This document shows, one piece after another, positions 1 through 10,715 of a DNA stretch of 64,000 bases. Source of the DNA: Mastigias papua (taxonomy: Eukaryota; Cnidaria; Scyphozoa; Rhizostomeae; Mastigiidae). Each line of letters opens with the position of its first letter. Within the stretch, counting starts at the first letter, position 1. The position numbers were made by a program, and so were the translations under genes. The stretch is taken from assembly GCA_964019165.1 (NCBI GenBank), contig OZ025274.1, positions 8,304,407-8,368,406 on the forward strand. Direction: 5' to 3'. The notes below the pieces were generated by a model. It was not told where the DNA came from. It did no database searches and saw only the letters and a list, made by a program, of their open reading frames with translations.

Positions 1-31
1 ATCGTAATCATTAGCTGGTTAGCAGCAAAAC

Positions 32-495
32 TGTTGACACAACATTAGGTGTGAAGAAGTATATATAGCCCTCGCGCATTAAGTTAAAGGAGAAAGAGTT
101 AGAAGAGAGTTGGAATAGAGTTGAATAGAGTTGGGAATAGAGTTAGAGTTAGAAATGAGATGAGTACAACTTAGAGCCAATGGCGGGGACGTATGTCACC
201 CAGCCGAGCCATGTACATAGATAGACATTAGTTTAAATAGTTCCATTAAATATGGTATACCAAAGCTGTCTACTATCTGCAAGATGATTCTGATTCGACA
301 ACGACTTAAAGACCGCTCGCAGCCATCACAGAAGATCACATCGCCTTAGCTCTACATCTACAATAGAGTTTGGTCCACAACGAGAATAATAATCATCATC
401 AACAATTCCAAATCCATTTCGTTCACATTCACATATTTTTCATTTTCAATTTCACAGGAGGACCCCTACCCAATCCTAACACTATGGATCCTCAA
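32..495 (+). mobile_element. LTR plus leader of a retrotransposon (fragment)
   Basis: A segment starting TGTTGACAC at 32 and ending TCTACA at 362 has the TG...CA ends of an LTR. It contains a TATATATAG box near 60 and a block of GAGTT/GGAATAGAGTT repeats at about 90-155. Nine bases downstream, at 371, a TGG-initiated stretch looks like a tRNA primer-binding site, and an ATG at 484 opens a short frame (MDPQAEL, then stop), as a broken gag would. No pol follows, so this is a truncated element. The LTR assignment is inferred from layout, because no second LTR copy is present in the window. Confidence 0.42.
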
Positions 496-1130
496 GCTGA
501 ACTTTGAAAGTCCTAATCCTACAACTATTTTTAATTCCTGATAATACATGAAATGCATATGTTTATTTTATTGAACGTTTTCTCATCCAGTACTGAAATT
601 TTTTTTAGCTTTTTTTGTGACTTATGCATTGGAACATTCCTACAACTATCTTAGCAAGAATAGTTGAGTTTAAGTAGCACTACAGTGTTATACAGATAGA
701 CAGGCACTACACAAAGACAACATTGAAATGCATAGATTTTCATATAACATCTATATACATTAAATAAAAGTGATGATGAGCTTGTATGAAAATTGGAACG
801 TGGAGTTTGTTTCAATTTATTGACATTCTTAGGCCTCAGAAATCTAGTACTGAACTTTCTTAACTTTGTGAGCAGCCACATACTATCTATTTCAAGTCAC
901 TTATTTGTTAAAAACGTTATTTTGTAGGTATCATTATCTGAAATAACAGTTCTTGCTAGAAGGGTACAATATACTAATCATGTGGCAACACATTTGTTTT
1001 GCACATTTTAAGGAGTCCCCCAAAGTTTCTTGCCCAGGGCCCTAACAGACGTAACTGCAGGACTGGTATGTCCAGAAAATAATCCTCATGACAAGTCCCT
1101 GGAACCTCTTACCATCACTTATTCCCTTAT
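496..1130. other. AT-rich stretch with no recognisable gene
   Basis: Only short frames without family resemblance are seen here. It lies between the LTR-like fragment and the first copy of an inverted repeat pair, upstream of the visible CAMKK exons, and so is probably intronic or intergenic. Confidence 0.4.
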
Positions 1131-1391
1131 TTATATCTCAGGGGTACAAGTAGGATCACTGGGATGTCCTATAATAAAGGAGCTACGCTCCTGGTGCAAT
1201 CCTGATTTGCCCCTCCTCATCAGATGGTCAAGTATAAAGTTGGTTCTATTGCTCACAATATTGAAAGGGTTAATCAAACTTTGAAGTGGGCAATTTTCCA
1301 AGCAAGATGCAAATAAAACCACAAGTTTATCTGTGACTGATCCAGTAGGCCCAATCATGATGCCAACACATTCCATTGGTCGTGAACCCAT
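1131..1391 (-). repeat. Copy A of an inverted homologous pair, possibly a decayed coding fragment
   Basis: Read on the minus strand this segment has an open frame of 86 codons. Its first half matches, base by base and in the same reading frame, a plus-strand segment at about 2764-2945. Shared peptide blocks are GIM.GP, NKLV/DKLV and LQSL. The two copies are in opposite orientation about 1.4 kb apart. I do not recognise the family. It could be a fragment of a transposon coding region or the arms of a foldback element. Confidence 0.45.
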
Positions 1392-2763
1392 GATGAATAA
1401 TAATATATATAGGGGAACACTTCTGTGGCCACGTTACTTATGGAAACAAGCCACTTAGGTAGCTTACAGCATTTTAAGAAGTAGAAATAACATGGTAAGA
1501 AATTAATTGTATCCCTAATCTTTGGCAACAGACATGCCTGATCAAGAATAAAAAAGGAGAACTTTCAGTAGTTATAGGTCATACACTTGTCAAAATAAGA
1601 CTGTAATATTTCATTTTTTTATATCTTATAGCAATTATATCTTTTTATGTTTTTCTTTATGGAACTCCAGTACTCTACATTATTTGTTTTAAAAATTTTC
1701 CAACTCCCTTGCAACCATTCCAAGCTCAATTACTACTTATCAAATTTCCCCTGACATAGATCTCCTTCACAGCTATAAAGAACTTGTATAGTAATTTATA
1801 AAACAGTTCTTGATCATAATTCAGTTGCTATACTCTGATGGGTGGACTGGTCAAAGACATTCGAGCATAAGATAGATACAAACAGAGTAGAGTTTAGTTT
1901 TCACTTCATTCACTTTTTGGTTGTTACTGTACTTCTCTCTTTCACTTGTTTTGCTGTGAAGGAATGGGATATCCTGTTGGATTTCACACTATTTTCTTCT
2001 ATCTCACTTCTTGCTGTTTCAGTCTGAGACATATTTTTTACCATTTATAAAGCTGTTAAAAGGTTACTTCTAGGTTTAAAATTCTTCCTAAAGCACCACT
2101 CACAATGTTCAGAATATGAAATAAACCCAGGTGACCAATATGAAACTGGGCAATTAATAGTGCCCCTGTAACTGAGAGAATATAACCAAGTTGTCTTTTC
2201 ACTTTTTTATGAGGATTATTGTAACCCCTGCATATATTTATTTTTCTTCAGCTTCATTGTCTGTTTTAGACAAATGAAACATACTTCCAGTTAATGACTA
2301 GTGTAAGACATAAATAATCCTTTCCTGCTCATCAACGAGCTCTTTGTCAGTATGAAAAGAGGGCTAAAAAATTACCGATTCAATCTAGTCTAAAATGCAA
2401 ACCCAATGGGCGGATTTGCAGTTTATCCGCCGCCCAATGCTTTACACCAAATGGGGCATATCGTTGAGAAACACAAAACTGAAAAGGAAACCAAAAGCAA
2501 ACTGTGGTAGTAAAAATTGACAAATATTTTCTGGCATGTGATGGGTACATTCTCTTGACTGTATTCTCCCTGTTTATTCTAAATCTTTCTAAATCTTATA
2601 GCGTCGAGCCTATGAGCATATTGCGTTAGTGTCTTTTCCAGCCCATCTAACAGAGCATAGCAACTGAACTGTGATTAAGGGCTGTTTTTCAACTGCATTG
2701 AAAGTCGTATGTAGCTGTTCAAGTCATCCATGTCTGGGAAAATAGGATAATTGACGCTGTTTG
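1392..2763. other. Non-coding AT-rich DNA between the inverted copies
   Basis: No credible gene is seen. A short imperfect hairpin lies at 2408-2438 (GGGCGGAT facing ATCCGCC) in an otherwise AT-rich stretch. Apart from this, nothing is distinctive. Confidence 0.4.
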
Positions 2764-2945
2764 GGTTCATGACCGACATAGAATGTTTGGCATCATGAGT
2801 GGGCCTAAACCGAGTGGATCAGATACCAATAAACTTGTGTGGTTGTTTGTATCTTGCGCGAAAAATTTTTTACTTCAAAGTTTGGCTCACCTTGTTAATA
2901 CAGTCAACACGAAAACCAGTTTTATCCTTTGAAAATAGAGCAAAT
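2764..2945 (+). repeat. Copy B of the inverted homologous pair
   Basis: Plus-strand partner of the minus-strand segment at 1131-1391. About 180 bases align, and the similarity persists in one reading frame (blocks GIMSGP, NKLVWLF, LQSL, SFIL). The frame stops soon afterwards, so both copies are relics. Family not recognised. Confidence 0.45.
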
Positions 2946-3098
2946 TTGGTTTAAAATGGCAAAAGTTAGTCGCTCTCACAGCAAACATGCTTCCAACATG
3001 GCGACGCTTCAAAATATCGGGCTTAAGATAAGACGGGGGTAGATAGCGATTGTCGGTACGGTCTTTAAACACGTCTCGAAAAGGACTAGAGCAGGACT

Positions 3099-3200
3099 AG
3101 GTCGTTTCAGGTCGTTTGCAGATCGTTTGCAGCTCGTTTCAGGTCGTTTCAGGTCGTTTCAGGTCGTTTCAGGTCGTTTCAGCTCGTTTCAGGTCGTTTT
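3099..3200. repeat. 10-bp tandem minisatellite
   Basis: About ten head-to-tail copies of a decamer with consensus AGGTCGTTTC, with occasional variants such as AGCTCGTTTC and AGATCGTTTG. The period of 10 bases and relatively high CG content contrast with the surrounding AT-rich DNA. Confidence 0.9.
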
Positions 3201-3917
3201 AACTTTTATCAATTACTCTTGCTTGCCCTATGATCGAAAATTATCGTCTGTATATGTTTTGGCGCATTCTTGATTTGTAATAAGATGTTGTCCTATGGCC
3301 GAATCACTTTTCATTTTAGAATTAGAGTTTTTACACATACGAGGTGGCTGTTCTCATGTTATAGTGCTTTTCGTCCTGATGCTCGTGGGTACATGTATTC
3401 CCTGTTCTCTTTTATTCCCACCTCTCTAGCAACTCCGCCTTTATTTCATAGCTTGAAAGAATAATCTCCCTCCCCAGTAATCCCGCGCGAGGGATTGCTT
3501 TGTACATTAATTTCAACTTAATTTATTCATTTGCATGAATTTTCAATCTTTGTTTCGAATATCCAATGTTCCGTTTCGAATGCCGTGTACCGACATGAAA
3601 TAAAAACTTAGCATGATGTCAAGGGTCGTGATCATTGTTACTAACACTGACACTCTTGATGCAATGCTTTGATTTTGTTACTTTGTTTAATAATTTGTCC
3701 TTTTGAACCTTCTTCCAATTGCATATTTTTTATTCTAATTTACCACTATCATTATTAACAGCCTTGTTTTGTTGAAATGGAATCCTCAAACAAGACTTCA
3801 AGGCATTGAAAAAATAATCACGCCTCTCCAGTATACCCGCTTCTCTAATAGTCCCGCCATTTTTTCATATGTTGAAATGCTAATACCACAGCGGGAATAT
3901 TAGAGTAAATACGGTAT
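3201..3917. other. Gene-free stretch before the CA microsatellite
   Basis: Nothing beyond short random frames. Two similar phrases (AATAATC..CCTCCCCAGTAATCCCGC near 3460 and AATAATCACGCCTCTCCAG near 3813) suggest a duplicated short repeat, but I cannot assign it. Confidence 0.35.
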
Positions 3918-4096
<179 letters not shown>

Positions 4097-4104
4097 TTAG
4101 CCTC

Positions 4105-6340
4105 ACATAAGTATTTCACCCCTAAGTGTCGAGACTATAGAAAATGCAATCCGAAAGAAGGAATGAAGATCTGAGAAATCAAAGCTGGTACCCTGTTCTC
4201 AAGTCTAGGGATGTAAACGAGGCTTGGATGAAAATACGACATATTGTATTGGAGATCTTTGACAAGCATGCACCTAGAATATTGAAAAAAGTTAAGGGGA
4301 AATTAGCTCCCTGGCTAACTGATGACATAAAGAAACTTTTGAATGAAATAGACAAGCTCCTCCCAAAGGCTCGGAAATGCCAGGATGCTGAGTTGTATAA
4401 AACCAAATATAAACAGAGGCGAAATGCAGTAGATATCGCTATTCGTCGAGCAAAGGCATCGTACTATGCGAATCTGGTGCGGGAAACTCAAATGGTGATC
4501 CATGCAAATTCTGGAAAATTATATAATCAATTTATCCTACAGGAGCAGAGGTTTCAGGCAACAGTCAAGTGTTTGAAATTGATGGAAAAGACTCGTCTAA
4601 CTAATCTAACATTTCAAATTGCTTCTGTTCTTTGTCATCGGCATTGTTGCATCTTTAAAACAAGCGTAATTATTGCTGTTGCCTTGTTTGTATGGCAGTT
4701 GCCTTGTTCCCATCTCACAGAGAACAGCAGATGTGTTCAACTTTCAGTCTGTGACAAGTGAGGAAGTTGAGAAGATTATTAAATCCATAAAACGATCAAA
4801 AGCTGCTTGAATTGATGACATTCCCCCTGGTCTCACAAAAGATGCTGCTAACGTGCTTTTGGTAACACTATCTCATATAATAAATTTGTCTCTCGTTACT
4901 GGAAGTTTTGCACAGCAATGGAAAGTCGCTAAAATTATGCCTCTGCTCAAGTCAGGATCGACAACAGACTTTGATAAGTATAGACCAATATCAATTCTAC
5001 CTATAGTTTCAAAGTTGATAGAGAAGATTGTTCACAAACAGTTAATAAAGTTTCTGGATGAAAACAAACTACTTTCTACAAGGCAGTTTTGCTTCAGAGC
5101 AAAAATGTAAACGGAACTAGCAGCTACACTGTTGTTGGATGATATCAGGAAAAACGTGGATAAAGGACAGTTAGTCGGTGCTGTGTTCATTGATCATAGT
5201 AAGGCCTTTGAAACCATTAGCCATTCTAAAGTGCTAGCCAAGCTTCCGTCATATGGCATTGACGGAAAAAACCTTAAATGTTTTGAGGACTATCTATTTA
5301 ATCGGTCAGCACACGTGAGTTACAACAACGTACTATCGGAGCTACAACAATTAAACTCCGGTGTCCCCTAGGGTTCAATTCTTGGACCTTTATTCTTTGT
5401 CCGATTCTTCAATGACATAATTAACATTATTGAGACAAATGTTATTAAATATGCTGATGATACTGTTATTTATTGGGCAAATAAAGATATCACAAATCTG
5501 AGGAAAATCCATAGCAATGAGATGATAAAGCATGAAAAATGGATGGATGAGAATGAACTCATTCTTAATGTAAAAAAAAGGAAAAACAGAGGTATTGGTT
5601 TTTGGGACTGCCCAGCGACTGAAGCGGCAGAGTGAGAAAATATGTGTTCGATACAAAGGGGCAAAAGTCAATATTACTACGTCGTATAGGTATTTGGGAG
5701 TGGAAATCGATTCAACTTTAAATCTAAACTCAAACTTTGAACTGCGCTATAAACGAGCTTCTGGTAGAATACGTCTATTATCAAAGTTAAGTTGTTTCTT
5801 GGACAGTCAAACGTCTTATGAGATTTATCACTCTATGATTGTACCTGTTGTTACATATTGTGGAGTTTTAAAGCTAAAGCTAACAACTGGTTAGTCAGGA
5901 AAGTTAGCTGCTCTCCATCAGTGAGCAATGCGTATAATTGGGAGGAATTCGAAGAAATGTAATGTTGTATCACCTGAAAGAGTGAATATAAAACGAGCGT
6001 GCGTTCTGGTGCATAAAATCATAAATGTCGATATTTGTGTTGCTTTGAAGGTCACTTTAAAAAGCATGCACACAACAAGTTTACTAGAAACAACAAGTAC
6101 TCAGTAAGTTTGCCAAAAATCATCGCGGAATATGCTCGTCAAGGATTTTTTTACATGGGGGCTTAGCTATATAATGATTTGCCGACAGGAGTCAGAGCTG
6201 CCGAAGATAGGAGGAACCTTATGGAAAACTAGATTTCTTTTTTAATACGATATAACTTGGAGTTTAAATGTAGCTTTGTAAGCATTCATTTCTTTATCAT
6301 TGATATTTATTTTGTTTGACAATATACATAAAGGCTTTTA
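4105..6340 (+). pseudogene. CR1/L2-like non-LTR retrotransposon ORF2, 5'-truncated and broken
   Basis: Successive plus-strand frames give the body of a LINE ORF2. The endonuclease-RT linker lies at 4144-4560 (APWLTDDIK, AIRRAKASYY). RT palm and finger motifs follow at 4853-5371: YRPISILP, then VGAVFIDHSKAF, then NSGVP. A YADD catalytic box sits at 5450-5461, and the thumb plus C-terminal region runs to about 6250. Stops and frameshifts interrupt it (TAG after NSGVP near 5370, others near 4800 and 5110), so it is dead. The 5' end abuts the CA microsatellite and the endonuclease is missing. The clade call rests on RT motifs and the C-terminal layout; Jockey or another CR1-group clade is possible. 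Confidence 0.85.
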
Positions 6341-7455
6341 TTCCTTTCTTTTTTTAACGCAGGAAAAGCAGTGAAAACAGCATCACCTTTTGTTGAAGCT
6401 TTTATCCTGTTAAAATACTCCTGTGCTAAAAATGGCGGCTAACAGCGGCCAAGGACCTAGTCTACAAAATTTAAATAATAAAAGTGTCTCGCTGTAATGG
6501 CTTCTTCCATCTTAGTTTAGTTTGGAAAAGATTCATTATTTTCTCAAGTTTCGAAGTAGAGCAAATTTTGAAACCATATTGACGTTTTGCAATGAACAGA
6601 TTCGCAAGATTTTGAAGTAATGCTGTCAAAAGTATTGGCAACAATAGGCATTGCAATTTGTAGAAGAATAAAGCGGTTTTTGAATATAAAGGAGTTATGT
6701 TCTGGCATTCCAAGGCGAAAATGTTTCAGGCCTAGCATTCGAAGTGATTCTTTGGTAAATTGGCTTTTGCCATTTAGAGCAATAAGACTTTAGTTAGTGA
6801 AGCAATTACGGGTAAGTTAATCTTGAAGATTCTAAATGTCGATTGAAATAAGTTGGGCATTTAATAAAATAGAGATAAAAATTATCTAGAGAGCCTTTGT
6901 GGAATACATGTAAAGTCTAATGATAAGCATAGTTATTAGGACCAAATGTAAAATCTATGTTCTTGTAGAAACCAAGAAAATGGAAGCTTGCCAGAATCAC
7001 ATGCCTATTGGTATTACAACATATCTTTCGCCTGAAACTTTCCCGTGATCTAAAATAATATAATTCTGACCGGAGTGAACCAATCAGCAAAACTTTTTCT
7101 ACTATCATGAGGTACCATAGATTCTGGCTATAAGTCACTGAAACAGTACGCTCTTTCTTCAAAATATTAGTATTTCTACACTGTTCTGTTATGTCACCTT
7201 CAACAAATAAATGCCCCAACATTTAACGGCACTCCTTCATCACAATTCCTAATATTTCTGCCACGGTATCTCAGTAATACTATGAAGTAAGTTTTGCTTC
7301 AAAGCTTAGGAAACGAAGACTATTATTTTAGTATAAATATGCTGATTGACTGCTATGATTGGCCAACATCATGTTAATAAAATTGTCAAGAGCAGCCCAT
7401 TGGCCAAAGTCAGCCGCCATTTTAGCAGTGTAGGGAAATACTTATGTGAGGTTAC
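6341..7455. other. Gene-free stretch, possibly old repeat
   Basis: Minus-strand frames at 6471-6738 and 6917-7222 are open for up to 101 codons but match no family I know. The stretch lies between a LINE end and a long AT microsatellite. Confidence 0.3.
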
Positions 7456-7456
7456 C

Positions 7457-7771
<315 letters not shown>

Positions 7772-8154
7772 ATGTATGTAAAACACAAAATCAAAACTAT
7801 ACTTAGCTTAAATGTAGACGTTTTGAGAAATATCTTCATCAGTACTGAGGAAGTTGGCCTTTCATAGGGCCCATTAGACGCATCAGTGATCATATCACAT
7901 ATATCCGCATCTGGCTATATATTTCAGTCCACTTCCCAGTCGTTACCCCACATTTCATACTCTGACGATTATCGGACGAAGAATGGCTTTCAGTATGCTT
8001 AAAAATTGGCTCTCATCATATTGGTTACAGAACTCCCTAATAGTTATCACTTCTAAACGTCATTGACATGTCGTTGCTTGAATTTGTTGGAACGGTATAA
8101 AAAACGTTGTCAAGCTGAATTTTAACTCCCCTACACGTATGATCTCTCTTACAG

Positions 8155-8267
8155 TTGTAATTACTCTTCCTCCAATTAGGCCTGTAGTTGATCCTCAATT
8201 ACAAGATCTGATCTCAAGGCTTCTCGCAAAGGACCCACACCAACGAATAACTATGCAAGAGATAAAG
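8155..8267 (+). CDS. CAMKK: CAMKK exon: end of the kinase C-lobe
   Basis: A 113-base exon is bounded by a pyrimidine-rich acceptor (CTCTTACAG ending at 8154) and a donor GTAATG at 8268. Its frame ends with DLISRLLAKDPHQRI and TMQEIK. This is the subdomain XI region of a protein kinase, with the invariant Arg of the DPxxR motif, in the form characteristic of CAMKK (DLI..ML.K.P..RI...EIK). It ends in phase 0 and continues exactly into the exon at 18304. CAMKK is the Ca2+/calmodulin-activated cytoplasmic kinase that phosphorylates the activation loops of CaMKI, CaMKIV and AMPK. Exons for the N-lobe and catalytic loop must lie left of this window. The codon at the exon start is split across the splice junction, with two of its bases here. 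Confidence 0.88.
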
Positions 8268-8549
8268 GTAATGTATTACAATTTGTTGGATTATAGTCTG
8301 TAATTGCTTATACTTATAGTAAGTTACCATTTGTTCCTTTTCCTTTATCATCTGCATGTTTGTTTATTTTAGTTTACAGTATATTGCTTTCCTTTTGTAG
8401 TTTTGTGTATACTGTAAGTTTAGTGGAAGTCCCCTGTAGACCAGTTTTGGCTGAAGTGCTGCCTAAGTATTAAGAGCTTGTAGGAGAGGACATAATAATC
8501 TAGCAATAGCATGGATATATCATGAGATCAGGGCTCTCAGGTCTCTTGA

Positions 8550-8632
8550 AGACCTGGAAAGCATGGAAAAGTCAGGAAATTGAATTTGAAGTCAAGGAAA
8601 AGCTGGAGAACCTGGAAAAGTCAAGGAATTTT
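8550..8632. repeat. Short dispersed repeat with GGAAAAGTCA core
   Basis: The phrase GGAAAAGTCAGGAA/GGAAAAGTCAAGGAA recurs within 80 bases inside the CAMKK intron. Similar purine-rich units are, as I recall, common dispersed repeats in animal genomes. Identification is by impression only. Confidence 0.35.
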
Positions 8633-8639
8633 ATATGGT

Positions 8640-10715
8640 TAATCATCATCAAGTGCCATTTGCTCCTAGCAGATCGACTCTCGTGAATTACCATTTCTCT
8701 CGATCTTGAGGCATTCTTATTGACTCATTGCATCTAAGCTTTGTCCATTCCATGATGTTGTCGATCCACATTGCTCTTGGTCCTATGATTCGAATTTTTT
8801 TTGTCTTTGAGTAGCTATATTGTGTCTTTTAATGGCGTGTCCAAAATATTGCTAATTTGCTTTTCTTGATGAATTTAATAAATTTTCCATACTTAGTGTA
8901 TACATGCCATTGTAGTCTCAACGTTTGCCTGTATGTCCACATCTGAAATGCTTCCAAATTTTTCATTTTAGCTTTTACATGTGTCGATATTTCTGCACCA
9001 TCTTCTTCTTAGGTGCCATATCAGGGCCTGACGTTAGCTACCATGTGTCTGAAACCAGCAAGGACGCCCACCCGCCGCAAAATGTCCACATCACCACATC
9101 CAGCGCCAGACCCTCTAAGAACTTCAACCGCTATCTTCCTCGTTGTCATTTACCACTGATCTTTCCTTCTGGCACCAGCTTTCCCAAACCTCCTTTTCTC
9201 CAGACATCCCCTACAAGCCATAGCTGCCTTCTTCTGACTGCCACCAGCAAGCCTCTTTCCGTGCCCACTATGCCCAGTACACTCACATTTGAGATCTTTC
9301 CATCCAAGTTGCTCTCATCATTCTGCAATAGCACCACATTTCCAGAGCACCCTGCTTCTTCCTCTAGCTTTAACTAAGGGTCCACCTTTCGTACCCATAC
9401 TGACTTGACCATATATAGCATGCCAACAGTCTTAATCTTAGCTTGATGCTGAGCTTCTTGTCTGTTAGAATGGCTTTCGGCTCTGTGAAAGCTTTCTTGG
9501 CAACAGCAAGTCTTTTTTGAAATTCTTCTTCGCATCTGCGATCTGATGTGACAAGGCTGCATAGATAGTCAAACTGGTTTGTCTGGTCTACAATAGCCGC
9601 CATCAATCTGAGCCTTATCGCTGAGATTTCCATTGAGATGACTGCAAGTTGTCCCTTCTAAAGGTTTTTCATTAGCCGAAGATCTTTCTCATCTATTCCA
9701 AGTATCGTCAAATCGATAATGATAAGTTCATACTTCACTCGGTCAGATGTCTGTCTCCAAGTATTCTAAGCACAAATATAGCCTCTCTTGTACCGCAATC
9801 TTTTTCTATTTAATTCACTGTAGAGAAGGTTCTATGCAAGAAGAAGTTTGATTTTTCATATATGGCATATAAGACTTGTAAAATGATAACTACCACTCTC
9901 AGGTAGGTCATCTTTCTTTGGAAGAGAAATGAATACAGACTCTTTCATCTCTTTCCTCTCTGATGTTTTACATATTATAAATTGCCTTATCGAGGTCGTC
10001 ATGAAATGCTTTTTTATCTAGGTCTGATGGTGATGATGTTGGTGGATAGGCCTCAATCCAGCTGAAATCTACTGTAGTTCCTTTCAATGTGATACCCATA
10101 ACCCTATCTGATATCATCTAGTACCCAATGATTGATTTAGCAAATTGCTCCTCCAGAGTACAGCATGGCAATGTCATCAGGATTGAACCTACTGTTTCCG
10201 GTCCATCTTGTTTCACTTACTCTATGTCAATCTCTAGCACCCGCATCTCTTGCTTTAAGTTTTCCAGTTGCCCTGCATGATAGAATGCTCGCACATTACA
10301 ATTTGCAATCTTCATTAAACTGTTGTATGGTGGTTCAGCAGTAGTAGCTTGATGAAGGCCCAATGGGCCCTGCTGATCAGCACCATTTCGACTGGGCGAG
10401 TTTCCACTGGATGGATGCACAGTGGCCGCCTTCACGTCGTTCAAAGTTGCATGATTTTACCAGGGAAAAAGATTCTGAAGCAGTTTTCCTGTGCTTCTTC
10501 AGAAGCAGTGGTCTTCAGAAGACCGATAATCCCAGCTATTGTCCCCAAAGAGATCATCTGCCTGGCATCAGCAGAGAGGAAGTCATCAGCTGAACATATA
10601 TAGCCTACCTCCTTCTCTATCCACCACCTTCGCTACCATGGTTTCACCGTCACCCTGGTATGGCAGAGGGACTATTGGGAGACTATCCTTGCCCAAAGGA
10701 GCCCCAGGGTACAGT
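8640..10715 (-). pseudogene. RTE-type LINE, internally deleted remnant
   Basis: The pieces lie in minus-strand order. A 5' leader and endonuclease start lie at 10217-10715 (KIANCNVRAFYHAGQL resembles the opening of RTE-type endonucleases). Degraded endonuclease follows at about 9950-10160. Then comes an RT thumb/C-terminal segment at 9370-9633 (FDYLCSLVTSDRRCEEEF, ILTDKKLS, YGYERWTLS). A tail at 8640-8880 reads RAMWIDNIMEW before the end. The RT palm is absent and about 450 bases at 8900-9370 do not fit the element, suggesting a deletion and an insertion. Many stops are present. It lies in CAMKK intron DNA, antisense to the gene. Confidence 0.72.

Noticed and set aside
2403..2440. Possible terminator or regulatory hairpin (GGGCGGAT...ATCCGCC)
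   Set aside because: A short imperfect palindrome in eukaryotic non-coding DNA. There is no context to support a function.
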